A model generated the notes under the pieces. It was not told where the DNA came from. It worked only from the letters and a program-made list of their open reading frames with translations, and did not search any database. Both the position numbers and the translations under genes were made by a program. DNA of 64,000 nucleotides from Psococerastis gibbosa (taxonomy: Eukaryota > Arthropoda > Insecta > Psocodea > Psocidae). The DNA lies in contig OZ020489.1 of assembly GCA_963971405.1 (NCBI GenBank), positions 27,120,290 through 27,184,289 on the forward strand. The letters run 5' to 3'. Shown in pieces: positions 42,316 to 54,030 of this stretch. Numbering within the stretch: the stretch's first letter is position 1; every line of letters starts with the position of its first letter.

Positions 42316-45300
42316 ACGAGTCGGTCAGCGTAACACCTGTGTTTGCACCATTCGTTTGCACTGCGCATGCTCATGGACTCCAACCACAGAACATCGTATA
42401 ATTATGTATTAGGGCTGCCACATTCCGTGGTTTAACTCAGAATTCCGTGGGAAATAATTATATTCCGAGAAATTTCCGGGATTAACAATTTTTGAGGTTT
42501 TTCTGTGGATTTTTGGGGAAATACCTATGCATACCAATATTTGTATGCCAATTTATGGAATCATGTCAATTTGTGATGGTTGAATCTGAAGCTAATGGGT
42601 ATTTTTTATCGGCTGCAATTTAAAGATACAATTAAAATTTAAAATAACCAGATAAGGTTAGGAACCAGGGCCATGGACAGATGAGAGTTAAAAAAAATCA
42701 TATCATATAAAGGGGACCAACATTTTAAAAAATTCCGGAGTAGGCTATTCCGTATTCAGTGAATTATTTAAAAATTGTTAGGAATACGGCTGAAGTCGTT
42801 TGGCTGCCCAGTCTGGTACTCATCGTAGCCTACCATCATTAGTATTTAGTGCATTTAGTTGTTTTTTCTACTACTGCACCTAATAAGCTAAATGACGAAT
42901 TAAGCAGTGACACACCTAAATTTCAAATTATGTAAATAGGATTAAAGAAGCTTGTGTTTTGATATTACTAAATAATTAACGGAAAAATTAAAATTCCACA
43001 ATTAAAAATTAATTAGACTTATATTGTGTTTGCAATTGAAAACTTCACTGCACTTTACAGAATAGTCAGCAGCACAGAACACCAAAATAGCATGCAGTAC
43101 CGTAGGCCAAAAGTAAATTACAGTATTACAACCCTTCACATTGAACTGTAGCCTATACGTACCTACAGTACCCACTGTTCTTAGGTACCCAAAAATTGTT
43201 GATCCCGGAATAGAATTATTCCCCACGGAATTCTGAGGTAAATCACGGAATGTGGCAGCCTGTGGTTAGAGTCCATGAGCATGCGTAGTGCAAACGAATG
43301 GTGCAAACACAGGTGTTACGCTGACCGACTCGTGGTCCCCTTTATATGATATGATTTTTTTAACTCTCATCTGTCCATGGCCCTGGTTCCTAACCTTATC
43401 TGGTTATTTTAAATTTTAATACAGGGATCTAGAGCTCTACAGATGCCGACCAATCACAAGCAAGCATGGACACATTGTGTGTTAAGCCCTTTTTCTACTC
43501 AACACTAGAGGTGGGTCGTTCTTACTGGAGCCGTTCCATGAGCTAGGAGCCAGTTGCAACGGATACAAAAATATTAGGTTCTTGAGGAATGCATTGCAAA
43601 ATGGGGATATCCGGAATACACGTGGATTGGTAGATTGGGGGCCACTGGTGAACCTTTCTATTTCTATATCTTTATTGATAATTTAGAAAGTTTCAGAGTT
43701 ATATTTTATAGACTAGGCCTAGCAATTGCAGTAAAACTTATTTAATGTGGCCTTACTGCAACATCAGGTTATACTTATACCATAAGATACCTAGTGGCTA
43801 CTGAAGGTGCGGTAGTCTAAGTAAGACAACCTTTGTCCTGTAATTAGGTTTGCCTACTTAATTCTTATAGGTACTGCTTTCCAAGCTGTGTACAGTCGAA
43901 CCTTAGCTGCTTAAGGATGATCCAAGTAGGATACATAATAGGTAGGCTATAACGAGGAATATTAAGTCCTGTGGTACGTACAAGTAGTCAAATCGGGCTT
44001 ACTTATATAGCCTTTTATAGAGGGTTCATTGCAATCGCCAATCGCAATATAAGTAGGGCCTACCTAACTTTAATTGAAGCTTCAAGATAGGGTAAAAGGA
44101 AGGTACCGGTAAAGAAATTTTGCTAAGGGGGATATGGTAGGCCTATACATGCGTAGCCCGTAGGTCTAAGTTTTAATGAGTTTTAAAAACCAATCAATAT
44201 TTCAATAAGTTAGGCCTACAATGTAATCAAGAACAAAATTGTAAAATCAACTAGCTGTAATTCTGTAAAATGTGTGTTTTTTTTATGCATCAAACCAACT
44301 CCCTGTTTCATAGTTTATTTATATATTATGTTGTTCTGTGGTTTAACTGTTCCAGACCAGACTCAGACAGGCTATGTGGGTTTTCCGACTCAATGCCAAG
44401 GCGCCCAGTAGTAAAATCTGAAAAGAAGGAATTAATTTAAAAAATGTCGATTAATATATTGTGTTAAAATTCCACATTAAATAAGCAATAGGCCCTACAT
44501 TCAATAAATGTTCACAGCCTTTTTTTAGCATTTTAGGTTTAAATATTTCAGTCCGGTGAGTCTGACCATCCAAAATTCAGTTTAACCTACACCGTTTAGT
44601 AGCCTTCCAAGCTGATGTCCAAGTTGACCCAAATCACTGACTACATTTTGAAGTGTTTAAAACAAATTATCTAGCCAACCTGACCCAGAAAGCACATTTG
44701 CTTTCGGCTAATTGTAATGTAATTTTTTTAAAACGTAATGTAGAAGTAGAACAGTAAGAGACAAAAGAACAGCCATCAGCATTGAGGATCGAAAATTCAA
44801 CTCATACTGGCTATAGCCCATAACCGTTATATAATCAGAATGTATTTGACCAAATGAAAAAGAAATTCCCCTTAGTGTTGCCAAAAATTTTAATAAGGGA
44901 AAATTATTTTATGCCTTTGATTGCAAAGCCCTGATTTCAGCGAGAAATGATAATCAGTTAGGTCAACACAAGCTTGGGGTAGGTAGCTTATGTTTCTACC
45001 TATTATAGGCCCTAGCTCCACAGTATGTAACTTAGCATTTAAAGAACAACACTACATTGAACTTATACTTACCTTCCGTTGTCTTAAACGTTTCCTGATA
45101 TGCCAATGGAGTGAGCGGCCTTAATATATGCTCGCGTAACTTTTCGTATGTTACAAATACCTCTTTACAATCAGGGCAGATGGGGCCGTAGAAAGAATTT
45201 CTTCAAACTGAATGTGTCAGTGTGTCACAGTTATCCTTTTTGTGGAAAGTAAGTTACGTAAATGCCGCATTAATGTGTTGTTGAATTGAAATACTACTCC

Positions 45301-46003
45301 ACAAAACCAGTACAAAAAACTCATGTTGAACGTTTTAAATACACAAATAAGTGCTATAAAACAGTTTCCAATGCCAAGCCGGGAAGACGGAAGCGAATGG
45401 TCAAGAGGCTACATATATTGTTTTTTGTTTTATCTTACAGCTGATCTATTGATGTGTTTACAGTTTACACGTGGAAAAAGGGTTCCATTTTGCATTGCGT
45501 TCCTCAAGAACCTAATATTTTTGTATCCGTTGCAACTAGCTCCTAGCTCAAGCCTTAAGGAACGTCCATAGGAACGGCTCCAGTAAGAACGACCCACCTC
45601 TAGTGTTGAGTAGAAAAAGGGCTTAACACACAATGCTTGCTCGTGATTGGTCGGCATCTGTAGAGCTCTAGATCCCTGTAATTTTAATTGTAACTTTAAA
45701 TTGCAGCCGATGAAAAATACCCATCAGCTTCAGATTCAACCATCACAAATTGACATGATTCCATAAATTGGCATACAAATATTGGTATGCATAGGTATTT
45801 CCCCAAAAATCCACTGAAAAACCTCAAAAATTGTTGATCCCGGAAATTTCTCGGAATATAATTATTTCCCACGGAATTCTGAGTTAAACCACGGAATGTG
45901 GCAGCCCTAATACATAATTATACGATGTTCTGTGGTTAGAGTCCATGAGCATGCGCAGTGCAAACGAATGGTGCAAACACAGGTGTTACGCTGACCGACT
46001 CGT
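42316..46003. mobile_element. Fold-back element F1, composite
   Basis: The left end ACGAGTCGGTCAGCGTAACA is repeated inverted at 45984-46003 and again at 43314-43333. The long arms 42316-42640 and 45690-46003 match over about 320 bases, with words such as CCACATTCCGTGGTTTAACT and CCAATTTATGGAATCATGTC. A second inverted pair, 43427-43600 and 45490-45680, contains GATCTAGAGCTCTACAGATG and ACTCAACACTAGAGGTGGGT. A third, 42640-42719 and 43334-43420, contains GGTTAGGAACCAGGGCCATG. It has therefore been rebuilt from more than one copy. The remaining interior (43620-45480) holds the open segments at 45072-45205 and 44330-44425. Confidence 0.75.
44330..45205 (-). pseudogene. Two open segments with matching splice phase inside F1
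   Basis: On the minus strand a segment with CPDCKEVFVTYEKLREH ends at a donor (GAAG|GTAAGT, about 45072). A second begins after CTTTTCAG (about 44421) and reads FTTGRLGIESENPHSLSE to a TAA. The phases agree. The first segment is preceded by a TGA with no ATG, so there is no start. The CxxC..H pattern is compatible with a partial zinc finger. This may be captured or decayed coding sequence, or chance. Confidence 0.25.
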
Positions 46004-46060
46004 GTACCAGCGTCCAGCGCCACCTTAAATTTCATTAATTTATAATTTCAATTTTCAATA

Positions 46061-47452
46061 GACCATTCCAGAATGACATCACTTTCAAATCACTCTGATT
46101 GGTTGGACCGCTAAAGGCGCCATCGGCGGCCATTATTCCATGTGTTTCCATAGGGTATGATATACTTGACTTAATTAGGCGCGATCAGCCCAGGGGGACT
46201 TTCGGCCGCTCTGACAATTTCTCTCCATCTTTGTCGATCCGCAGCAGCCGCTGTCCAAACTGCTGCCTCGACGTCAACTCGAAGGAGGTCCTCCTGGAAC
46301 TGGCCCGGCCATCTTCGCCTTGGTCTTCCTCATGGTCTTCTTCCGAGGGGGATTGCTTCCCACACGGCCTTTGGGGTTCTTTAGGCCCGGGAGAGTGGCC
46401 GAAAGTAACTTGATACCTATACATACACCTAATTCACGGCTGCAGCTTTTACACTGTGAAGGAATTTCAACCCACGAAAGGTTTAGAGGATTGTAAAGAC
46501 CCTACCGGCATCGTCTCACATCCCATTTTTTTATGGCTGCCAATCTGAATTAGAAATCATCATCTAATGCACTAGGTTTGCCTTGGAAAGTAACAAAAGG
46601 CTTATTGAATAAGAAATTGATACGTACAGACATACTTTAGATATACTAAGCCACCGAACATAGAAGAACCGTATATCCGTATCCCTATTCATAATTGGGA
46701 TACGATAATGGTCTTACGGATACGGTTATTCTCTGTTCGGTGCCTTACTATATCTAAAGTACCGGTATGTATGTACGTATCAATTGCTTATTCAAGTAGG
46801 GGAAACCTAGTGCATTAGAGGATGATACTAATCCAGATTGGAAGCCATAAAAAATGGGATATGAGACGATGCCGCTAGGATCTTTACAGGCAAAACCGCT
46901 TAAAGGCCTCTAAACCTTTCGTGGCTTGAAATTTCTTCGCAGTGTAAAAGCTGCAGCCGTGAATTACGGATGTATAGGTATCAAGGGCCGTTACTTTCAG
47001 CCACTCTCCCGGTTTTCTGTCCCATTTCATGGGATCTAAGCCGATAATCTCAATTTTTATTTATTTATCTTGCCTTTGTGTTTATCGCTTCCGTACGAAC
47101 TTAAGTCCATATTCGTTTCAAAATTTAATTAAAAGCACGAAAGATGAAAATGGAGATAAGTCAACCAACCCCTATGGAAACACATGGAGTAAGTTTGGGA
47201 CTTGTCCGCTTCGCGTCCGACTGGGAGGATCTTCGATGCCCGTATCGATGGGCAAATGATTGACGTTCATCTATTTTAATGGTACCAATTGTACCAATAT
47301 GATGCAGTCGACGGAAATTTCCAGCTAAAAGTGGTGTGTAGTTGTCCTACCAACTTGTCTTATTCCATTTTAGCATTATAATTGCTGCCAATGGCGCCTT
47401 TAGATATCCAGCCAATTGGAGTGAACCAGAAGTGACGTCATTCCGGAATGGT
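46061..47452. mobile_element. Fold-back element F2 with a LINE fragment in one arm
   Basis: The outer ends CCATTCCAGAATGACATCAC and GTGACGTCATTCCGGAATGG are inverted copies, followed inward by CTAAAGGCGCCATCGGC and GCCAATGGCGCCTTTAG, and by CCATGTGTTTCCATAGGG and CCCTATGGAAACACATGG. An inner palindrome has arms 46387-46700 and 46712-47013 (CGGCTGCAGCTTTTACACTG; CAGTGTAAAAGCTGCAGCCG). At 46160-46385 the left side carries a segment not mirrored on the right (CAATTTCTCTCCATCTTTGT), like a degraded LINE 3' part. Confidence 0.7.
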
Positions 47453-47471
47453 GAAAAATCCAAGACTATTA

Positions 47472-47618
47472 GGCGGGGATTTCATATACGTCAATATTAA
47501 TGGACAATGAGAAATATGGTTTTGACGTGGTAGCAGAATTTTTATTATGTCTTTAATGTTTGCTAAAACGTCAATTTCATATTTCTCATTGACTATTGAC
47601 GTATGTGGAAACTACACC
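47472..47618. mobile_element. Small palindromic MITE with TTA/ATA flanks
   Basis: GGCGGGGATTTCATATACGT and ACGTATGTGGAAACTACACC are imperfect inverted ends; inside, GACAATGAGAAATATGGTTT and ATTTCATATTTCTCATTG pair. Flanks are TTA (47469-47471) and ATA (47619-47621). The ends resemble the Harbinger-like family. Confidence 0.65.
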
Positions 47619-47621
47619 ATA

Positions 47622-48002
47622 GGTGCCCATTCCATTGACCGGCTAGGGCTATTTCCAACAACGGTGACGTGGTAGCAGACATTCAAGACTTAGGTGGCGT
47701 CTCCACTGACCTCGCATTGCAGAATTGACGGAAATGTTTATTTTCCTCTATGCCATAGTTAAAATTGATCAATGATCATACAGTAAAATTACAAACAAAC
47801 TAAAATTAAAAAATGGCTTCATGGGATATGTTAATTACAAACATTTTAATAGATTTCTATTTAAAAAAAAAAAAAACATTTCCGTCAATGTCATTTGCAA
47901 TCCGCAATGCGAGGTCGGTGGAAACGCTACCTAAGTCTTGAATGTCCGCTACCACGTCACCGTTTTTGGAAATAGCCCTAGCCGGTCAATGGAATGGGCA
48001 CC
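47622..48002. mobile_element. PIF/Harbinger-like MITE, copy 4, 66 bp upstream of the zinc-finger gene start
   Basis: Ends GGTGCCCATTCCATTGACCG and CGGTCAATGGAATGGGCACC are perfect inverted copies, and the arms stay palindromic for about 110 bases. Flanks are ATA (47619-47621) and TTA (48003-48005). The left flank is shared with the MITE at 47472. It lies where the promoter or 5' UTR of the next gene must be. Confidence 0.82.
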
Positions 48003-48067
48003 TTAGTCTAAGACAACACAAGATGGCAGTCAAATACAAACAGTAAACAAAAACTTTTTTGCAAGGA

Positions 48068-51000
48068 ATGTCATTAGGGCGAATCATGCATGATCAAAGC
48101 TTAGACAATCAGATCCATGGTAACCTCTTTTCCACTAGGAGTAGCAGTAACGAAGAATACATTAATATAAGTGTTGAACAATGTGATGTGCCCGGGGAAG
48201 CGCTAGGTATGGCATTAGAAGAGAAATCATTGTTGGAGAGAAGGAAGAGGAAGACCAGCGAGCATCAAAAATCAAAGAAAAAAGTGTTTGCAAAGAAATT
48301 TAGAAAAGAATGGATGGATGAACCATTATTTAAAGGATGGTTACAGCCGGTTCCTTCGTATCCTGACAAGTAAGTTGGCCGTAGGCTTGGCTAACAACCA
48401 TAGGTAACAAAATATACTTATATTTTTTATTTTCCATGAGTATAGCAGCTCGAATAAAGTACCAATTTTTTTGGTGTTCATCGTACATAGGGTACATTGG
48501 AACTTGCAAAAGAGGCGTAGAGTCCCTAATACAAACAAAGTCCCCCTGTCATCTGCATCCTGGAAACAAGTGGATAGCGCCAGCAGGGGTGAGGGGGCGG
48601 GGGCCTTCTGGGAGGTATTATCACCACTGACCGCTGTGACCTGGTTCAAATTACTTTCACCAGTTGAAGTTATCAGTTATATTCATGCCATTTTCAAGCT
48701 AGCTTCTGGGCGTCGTCACCAGGCATCGATCGCCCTCCCGGTTGAAAAACACTACGATTTAGACAGGCATAAACTCTCCCAAAGGCTATGGATACTAATT
48801 GGCTACCAAGCCTCGAACTTGATGGCATAATCGATGATTCGTTGATTCAAATTTTTCTCCATCGTTAGTGTCGATGTGACGCTTTGCAGAGATACACGAG
48901 ATTTTCGAGATTGCTGATTCAAATGGCTCCACAGCGCAGAGCTGAATGACTCATGGTGCCACTTAATGCTTAAACCCCGTCCTACTATTCCACCTTAGCG
49001 TTATGGAACTGCGACGTACAGTCGTGGCAGAAGAAAATTGGTCGAATTACTTTTGGATCACACTTTGTACGTATGTGGCAGATCTCTGTGTCAATCCTAT
49101 AAAATATTATGCATGAATGGTTCACATAAAAGTATCAAGGCTTGGCCTCATACGGAAGTTTTTAATGAATTGATTACTTTGTTTTAGGAGTTATTGCTCG
49201 GTATGTCATGTAATCTTGCTTGCTGGACACAGTGAGTTAGAAAAACATGCATCTGGGAAAAAGCATTGTGAATTGTTATTGTCCGGCTTCACTGCAGTAG
49301 AGAGCATAGACAAGCCCGAATTCGTTTTGGTAAGTGCAACTGGAATAGGATATAAAAAATACAGATGAAAAGAATTGCTTCGCTGTACCGATCACCCTAT
49401 ATCAGCACAATAACTAGGTCTTATGACTTAGGCAATCCAGCTGGTTAACGAACTTGATCAAGACATTGGTATGATCAATTTTTGTTTCATATAAGTTGGA
49501 TAATCTCAATGCAAAGACACTTTATTTTCACTTTGACTGACCGCCACCTTGAAATCATTCGTTTGTCGTAAAATCAGCTATTATCGCTGATAAAAATACA
49601 GGGTTTCTGTCATATCTTATTCCACACCTCTGCGACAAATGTTAACATAGATATGATTTTTTAAGTTTTTGGTTGGCCGCCATCGTGAAAAAATGGCGGA
49701 GCTAAATTTGGCTAGTTAACGAACTTAATCAAGACATTAGTATGATACATTTGTGTGCTAAGTTTCATCAAAATCAGATAATATAAATAAATAAATATAT
49801 TTCTGTTACATTATACAATACAAGTACAAGAAAGTATAAAATAAAATCGTCAACATATCTACGGGGGTTACATGTGACATTGTGGGCCTGCCCGCTAGGG
49901 TCGGTTTAACGTAACCAGATATAACGTAGCCCGCTCAAGATGAGCATTTCAAATTGAAAAAAATCTCACATCATAATTGCTGCAGGACAGAGACAGAGTT
50001 TTTATGTTACCTACAGGTTAGAATAAGAGACGGATGGTCAAAGTTATGAAATACAGACATAGTAAAATTTCTCTTAATTTTAGGTAGATCAAAAAGATGA
50101 TATAGACAGTGATAATACTACTGAGGATGCGGAATTAGTTTCCGATAGAGATTTTGTATGTAAGTACAACGCATAAAGTTTAATTATCTATTTTCTGTTT
50201 TATAGGATTCACAGATTGCAAGTGTAAAAGAACCGGTCCTAGTTTACTCGAGCCTTCTTTCCTATTTATTAATTAGAAGACAGATAATATGAGTAATTCC
50301 ATAGTAAAGAATTTTCCTATGGTTAAATTTCGGATCCCTCAACATCTCCTATCCCAAACCACGGCACGGCTCCGCTGTGGCATGGTTGAGGCACGGAATG
50401 AAGCTTTAAGGAATGCGTCCACTGGGCTCGGGAACTTTCATTCGGACGTGAGCTATGCCACCCCCTGTTTATATGATGATAGAACATTGTCATGTTTAAT
50501 ACATTTTTATGTATTTGTATTAAACCTAGAAGTCATTGTGCTAAGATCTATAATTATGACGAAATACATCAGAGTAACTCTGAGATTATATGGTACTAGT
50601 TACTCGCATCAGTAGAAAATAGGGAAAGGCACAATAAATAACAGTTAACAGTTAACAGATAACAATGTTATCAAACTAGTATAATATATAGTTAGGACAT
50701 GTAGATCAGTGGTACGGGCTCCAACTTTCAACCAAAAGGGTGTTCGTTCGAGTTCCACACTTGCTACATTCTCATGTTTGTAAAAGAGGCGGTCGCGGGT
50801 CTTCCTAGTTAACTGTAAGAGAAGGCTTTATAGCCCTAACTCCGCTAGGTTGGTTTAGTAATAGAACACATCGTCATTATGTATTTATTTATGTTTCTAT
50901 AATAATAAACCTTTTTCAGATTTTGAAAATGGCACAATACTACCGCAGAATAGACCTACCGCCAAATTGAAATTTGCAGCTGGCTCAATGGGACTAAAGA

Positions 51001-54000
51001 CAGCATCATCGAAAAGCAATAACAGGAAGTCGCTCAAATCCAGCAATAAAGAAAGCAAGGATTTTCATATTTTTAATGATGGAAAGGTATTCCTTCACAT
51101 GTCCACTCAAAATTATATTGCGTTTTTTAATTCATTCGGGAATACAGGAGCATGAAATGATCCATTTGATCATATAAGCCATAAGGTTTCAAGGATATTC
51201 AATGAGAAGCATATGAGTTGAAGCAAACTTCCATTGTTTTCCTGCAATTCTGTACGGCAAGTCGATGCACCTAATAAATTTTCGATTTGTAACAAATTGT
51301 TGCAAGGATATATTATTGAATGTATTTGGAAGGTCCGATTATAAAAATATCACTCTTTCATATAATTCATACAATATTTGAGGGGTCTCATAAAAGAATG
51401 CGGTAGTACGCACATAAAAATAATATAAGGGAAACCACTATAAAACTTTTTAATGCGACCTAATGCCTTCATTCACCTGGCCCTTCCTTTAATATAATTG
51501 TATTGGTATTAAAGAAAAAAGCGGACTTTCAATAAAAATCTACATTTTAGTCTACATTTGTTAACTAGGTGTACGGTTGCTTGAGATGTGGCTATTCGAG
51601 AATACACCAGTTTTGTATCGCTGGAAGGCAATAATAATATCTAATATATAATAAGGGCTATTTATGGACAGTGGCCCATTGAAACTTGCCCTGCCAACGA
51701 CCTCACTGGTATTGGTGTATTTAAGATGTAATTTAACACCGGGGATATATAGGCTATGAAAAATTATCTTTACAATGAAAATGTAATATTTTAAATAGAC
51801 TACATAAACTAATTTAAAAAGTGGAGTCTCCCGCATAAATTGTTAGCTGCTGGCAAACTGGTCACGCGTCCGGACGTCCTCGATGTCAACCCGCACCGAC
51901 TACAAGTGACAATGGACAAGCTCAAACATGTCTACCATTAATATTGTATCGGCCTTGACTCAACAAAGTTCGTAAATAAGTCTTATCAGTGGCCTATTCT
52001 TTTTCAAAATAATACCCCCGGGGGAGACCCCCCGGCCCCCCTTTCTTCCAGTACTATTCTTCGGCTACAAATTCTAACCGTTATTGGAATACGTCACAAG
52101 ACGTATTTACTTCAAAGTGTGTAAACTCTACAAGTTCAGGCCTATTTTTTTCAAAACCCTTCCCCGAGGGTACCCCCGGTCCCCCCTTTGGCCTCCTGAA
52201 CCCTCGGGTAAGGGCAAGTGCAAGTTAAGGGATTAAGGGAGTTACGCTCAAGCCCCCTAATTAGAAGCTGCGTACGTCCATGAGAGCTTTCCTCTTATTC
52301 TACTATTTTACGAAAAGGGGTGGGAGCGCCAAATGAAACACCGCCCCCTTCGAAAACCTATCGTAAGTCGGCAAACTTTATGTATTGATGTTGCATAAAA
52401 ACTGGACCCACCCAAAAAAAAAAAAAAAAAATCTGGCTACACCGTTGAGTCTTATCTTCTTATAATCTGTCTTTACAAGGACATCTATAGATTTCGAAAT
52501 CTAATTATTTTGAATTTTGTAGGTGATAGCAACTGCACAACTTGTACTTCCCAATGCAAAAGCAAGCGCATTACCAGAAAACCCAGATGCTGAGAAACTC
52601 CTGCACTGCTTAAATTCGGACAGTGAAGACGATGAATCCCTCTACGACCTTGAAGACTCGGCACATTTACTTAGGGAAATGCGAGCAGAACTGGCATACG
52701 GAGAAAAGAAAAGAAGCGATGAGCCCTTCAATGCAAAAGAGAGTAGAACGAGAAGCCCGCTGGGTAAGATAATAAATAAATAAATAATGTTTATGTTATA
52801 ATGAAGTATACGATTGGATTCTTTTTTTAAAAATCAATAATCAATCAACCAATATAATATAATCATACTATGTACATTTGAGAGACAAAAAACACTGTGG
52901 ACCCGGTAGCCGGGGCCCGTGTTGGGTCCAGAACAACTGTTATTGTTAATAATAAGGCCTAATAATAATAATAGTTAATAGGAAATCCAAACAATAATAT
53001 AGGAGATATAAGTAAGTTAGTAGGGAGCATATTTATTTGTAGTTAGGAAGTATTGGAGATAAATATTCTGAATTGTTAGAATTTAGGAATAATAAGGACT
53101 TTTTGTTCTATTACTAAGCCAACCTAGCGGAGTTATGGCTATAAAGCCCTCTCTTACACTCAACTAGGAAAGCCCGGGACGCCTATTTTATTTATTTATT
53201 TATTATATTAAAAGTTAGGCAGAAAGCAATTTGCGAGGCTAAAGACGAGACGTAGTTTCGCCATTTCATGGAAAGTTATTTGGAACCTATATAATTCTGA
53301 TGATAAATAAATAAGGAAATATTGTTAAAAAACACAATTTAACAAAATATTACTACATAAGGTACCATGGTGAAGACTGAAGAAATTAGTGGCCATACTC
53401 ACAATTGCCTCACTAACTAGTGGCAGCATTCCTTATCAGCTATTTCGGGGGAAGCCTTGTCGCTCACAATTCATTAGGGTGTTTTAGGAAATTGGTGAAA
53501 GCTTGGAGTGTACGATCTAGTCACTCATTCTTGGCAATGCGTTGTGGTAACCTTATAAGGCCTCCCCTATGCCAATTTTCAGGATTTTTTTAAATCGCGT
53601 CTAAATGCAACTTGTCTTATTTTTCATTCCATTGCAATTCTAATTTATAAAAAATAGCTTTGTGATGGGAGTCATCGTAGCTATGGTCTTTCCTTTTTGG
53701 AAACTCATCAAATTCTTGCTTCCCCATTCGTTGGAGTCTTGGTTTTTACTGAATGTTGAATGAAGCCTATATTTGTTATAATATTCTGTTACAGTTGGTC
53801 GTCCAAGAGATCCTGAGGAACACCAGAGATATCTAGCGGAGAAAGAAATGGAAGCGAAACTTCGTTTAATTGAAGAACGGAGGAAGCAAAATTTGAACAT
53901 TTATAAACTGAAGTTAATAGAAATGGAGGCCAAGATACGATTGGCGGAGGCCGAGTTGGAAAGGTCTGCTGAGATCCACAAGTTTAGACTTGAAAAACTA

Positions 54001-54030
54001 AAAAATCCGTGTCTCCAAGAGCAATCATGA
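48068..54030 (+). CDS. Single-C2H2 zinc finger, coiled-coil protein (BED-like N-terminal module)
   Basis: Six exons join in frame (387 aa): 48068-48369, 49188-49329, 50084-50159, 50920-51086, 52523-52763 and 53795-54030, phases 2, 0, 1, 0, 1, all GT-AG. The start is the first ATG after an in-frame TAA (48044). Residues 60-76 are a basic, nuclear-localisation-like stretch. Then KFRKEWMDEPLFKGWLQPV leads into a finger C104-x2-C107-x13-H121-x5-H127 (SELEKHASGKKH). This module occurs in many arthropod proteins related to transposon-derived BED-type fingers. The middle (150-310) is acidic and serine-rich. The last exon, from GRPRDPEEHQRYLAEKEME on, is a long charged helix, about residues 316-375, a probable coiled coil. 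Function unknown; probably DNA binding. Confidence 0.85.
48640..48720 (-). repeat. LINE 3' fragment in zinc-finger gene intron 1
   Basis: GTTATATTCATGCCATTTTC and AAGCTAGCTTCTGGGCGTCG match the segment at 25063-25105 beside LINE-2, which suggests the same 3' end. Confidence 0.45.
50232..50345 (-). repeat. Rep A terminal fragment in zinc-finger gene intron 3
   Basis: AAGAACCGGTCCTAGTTTAC, AGATAATATGAGTAATTCCA and CCTATGGTTAAATTTCGGAT match the Rep A right end in reverse. Confidence 0.6.
50700..50905 (+). repeat. tRNA-derived SINE in zinc-finger gene intron 3
   Basis: An A-box-like TCAGTGGTACGGGCTCC and a B-box GTTCGAGTTCC (about 50749) lie 35 bases apart, as in a tRNA promoter. The body TAAGAGAAGGCTTTATAGCC and CTCCGCTAGGTTGGTTTAGT recurs, reversed, at 53097-53165 and in part at 4139-4172. 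A TATTTATTTATG tail follows. Confidence 0.6.
51868..51975 (+). repeat. Rep C copy 2
   Basis: CGACTACAAGTGACAATGGA and CAAGCTCAAACATGTCTACC match the copy at 18058 and the reverse copy at 55355. Confidence 0.55.
52010..52200. repeat. Direct repeat rich in C and G
   Basis: TTTTTCAAAAT..ACCCCCGGGGGAGACCCCCC (about 52010-52044) recurs as TTTTTTTCAAAACCC..CCGAGGGTACCCCCGG (about 52146-52185), each followed by CCCCCCTTT. Confidence 0.45.
53097..53175 (-). repeat. SINE fragment in zinc-finger gene intron 5
   Basis: Reverse copy of the SINE body at 50800-50880: TGTTCTATTACTAAGCCAAC, CTAGCGGAGTTATGGCTATA. Confidence 0.6.

Noticed and set aside
45072-45205. First exon of ARMC7 (a YQET word before a phase-1 donor)
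   Set aside because: The exon at 42031-42109 fits the ARMC7 N-terminus far better (EFLSALIKEF) and has a start codon and the same phase.
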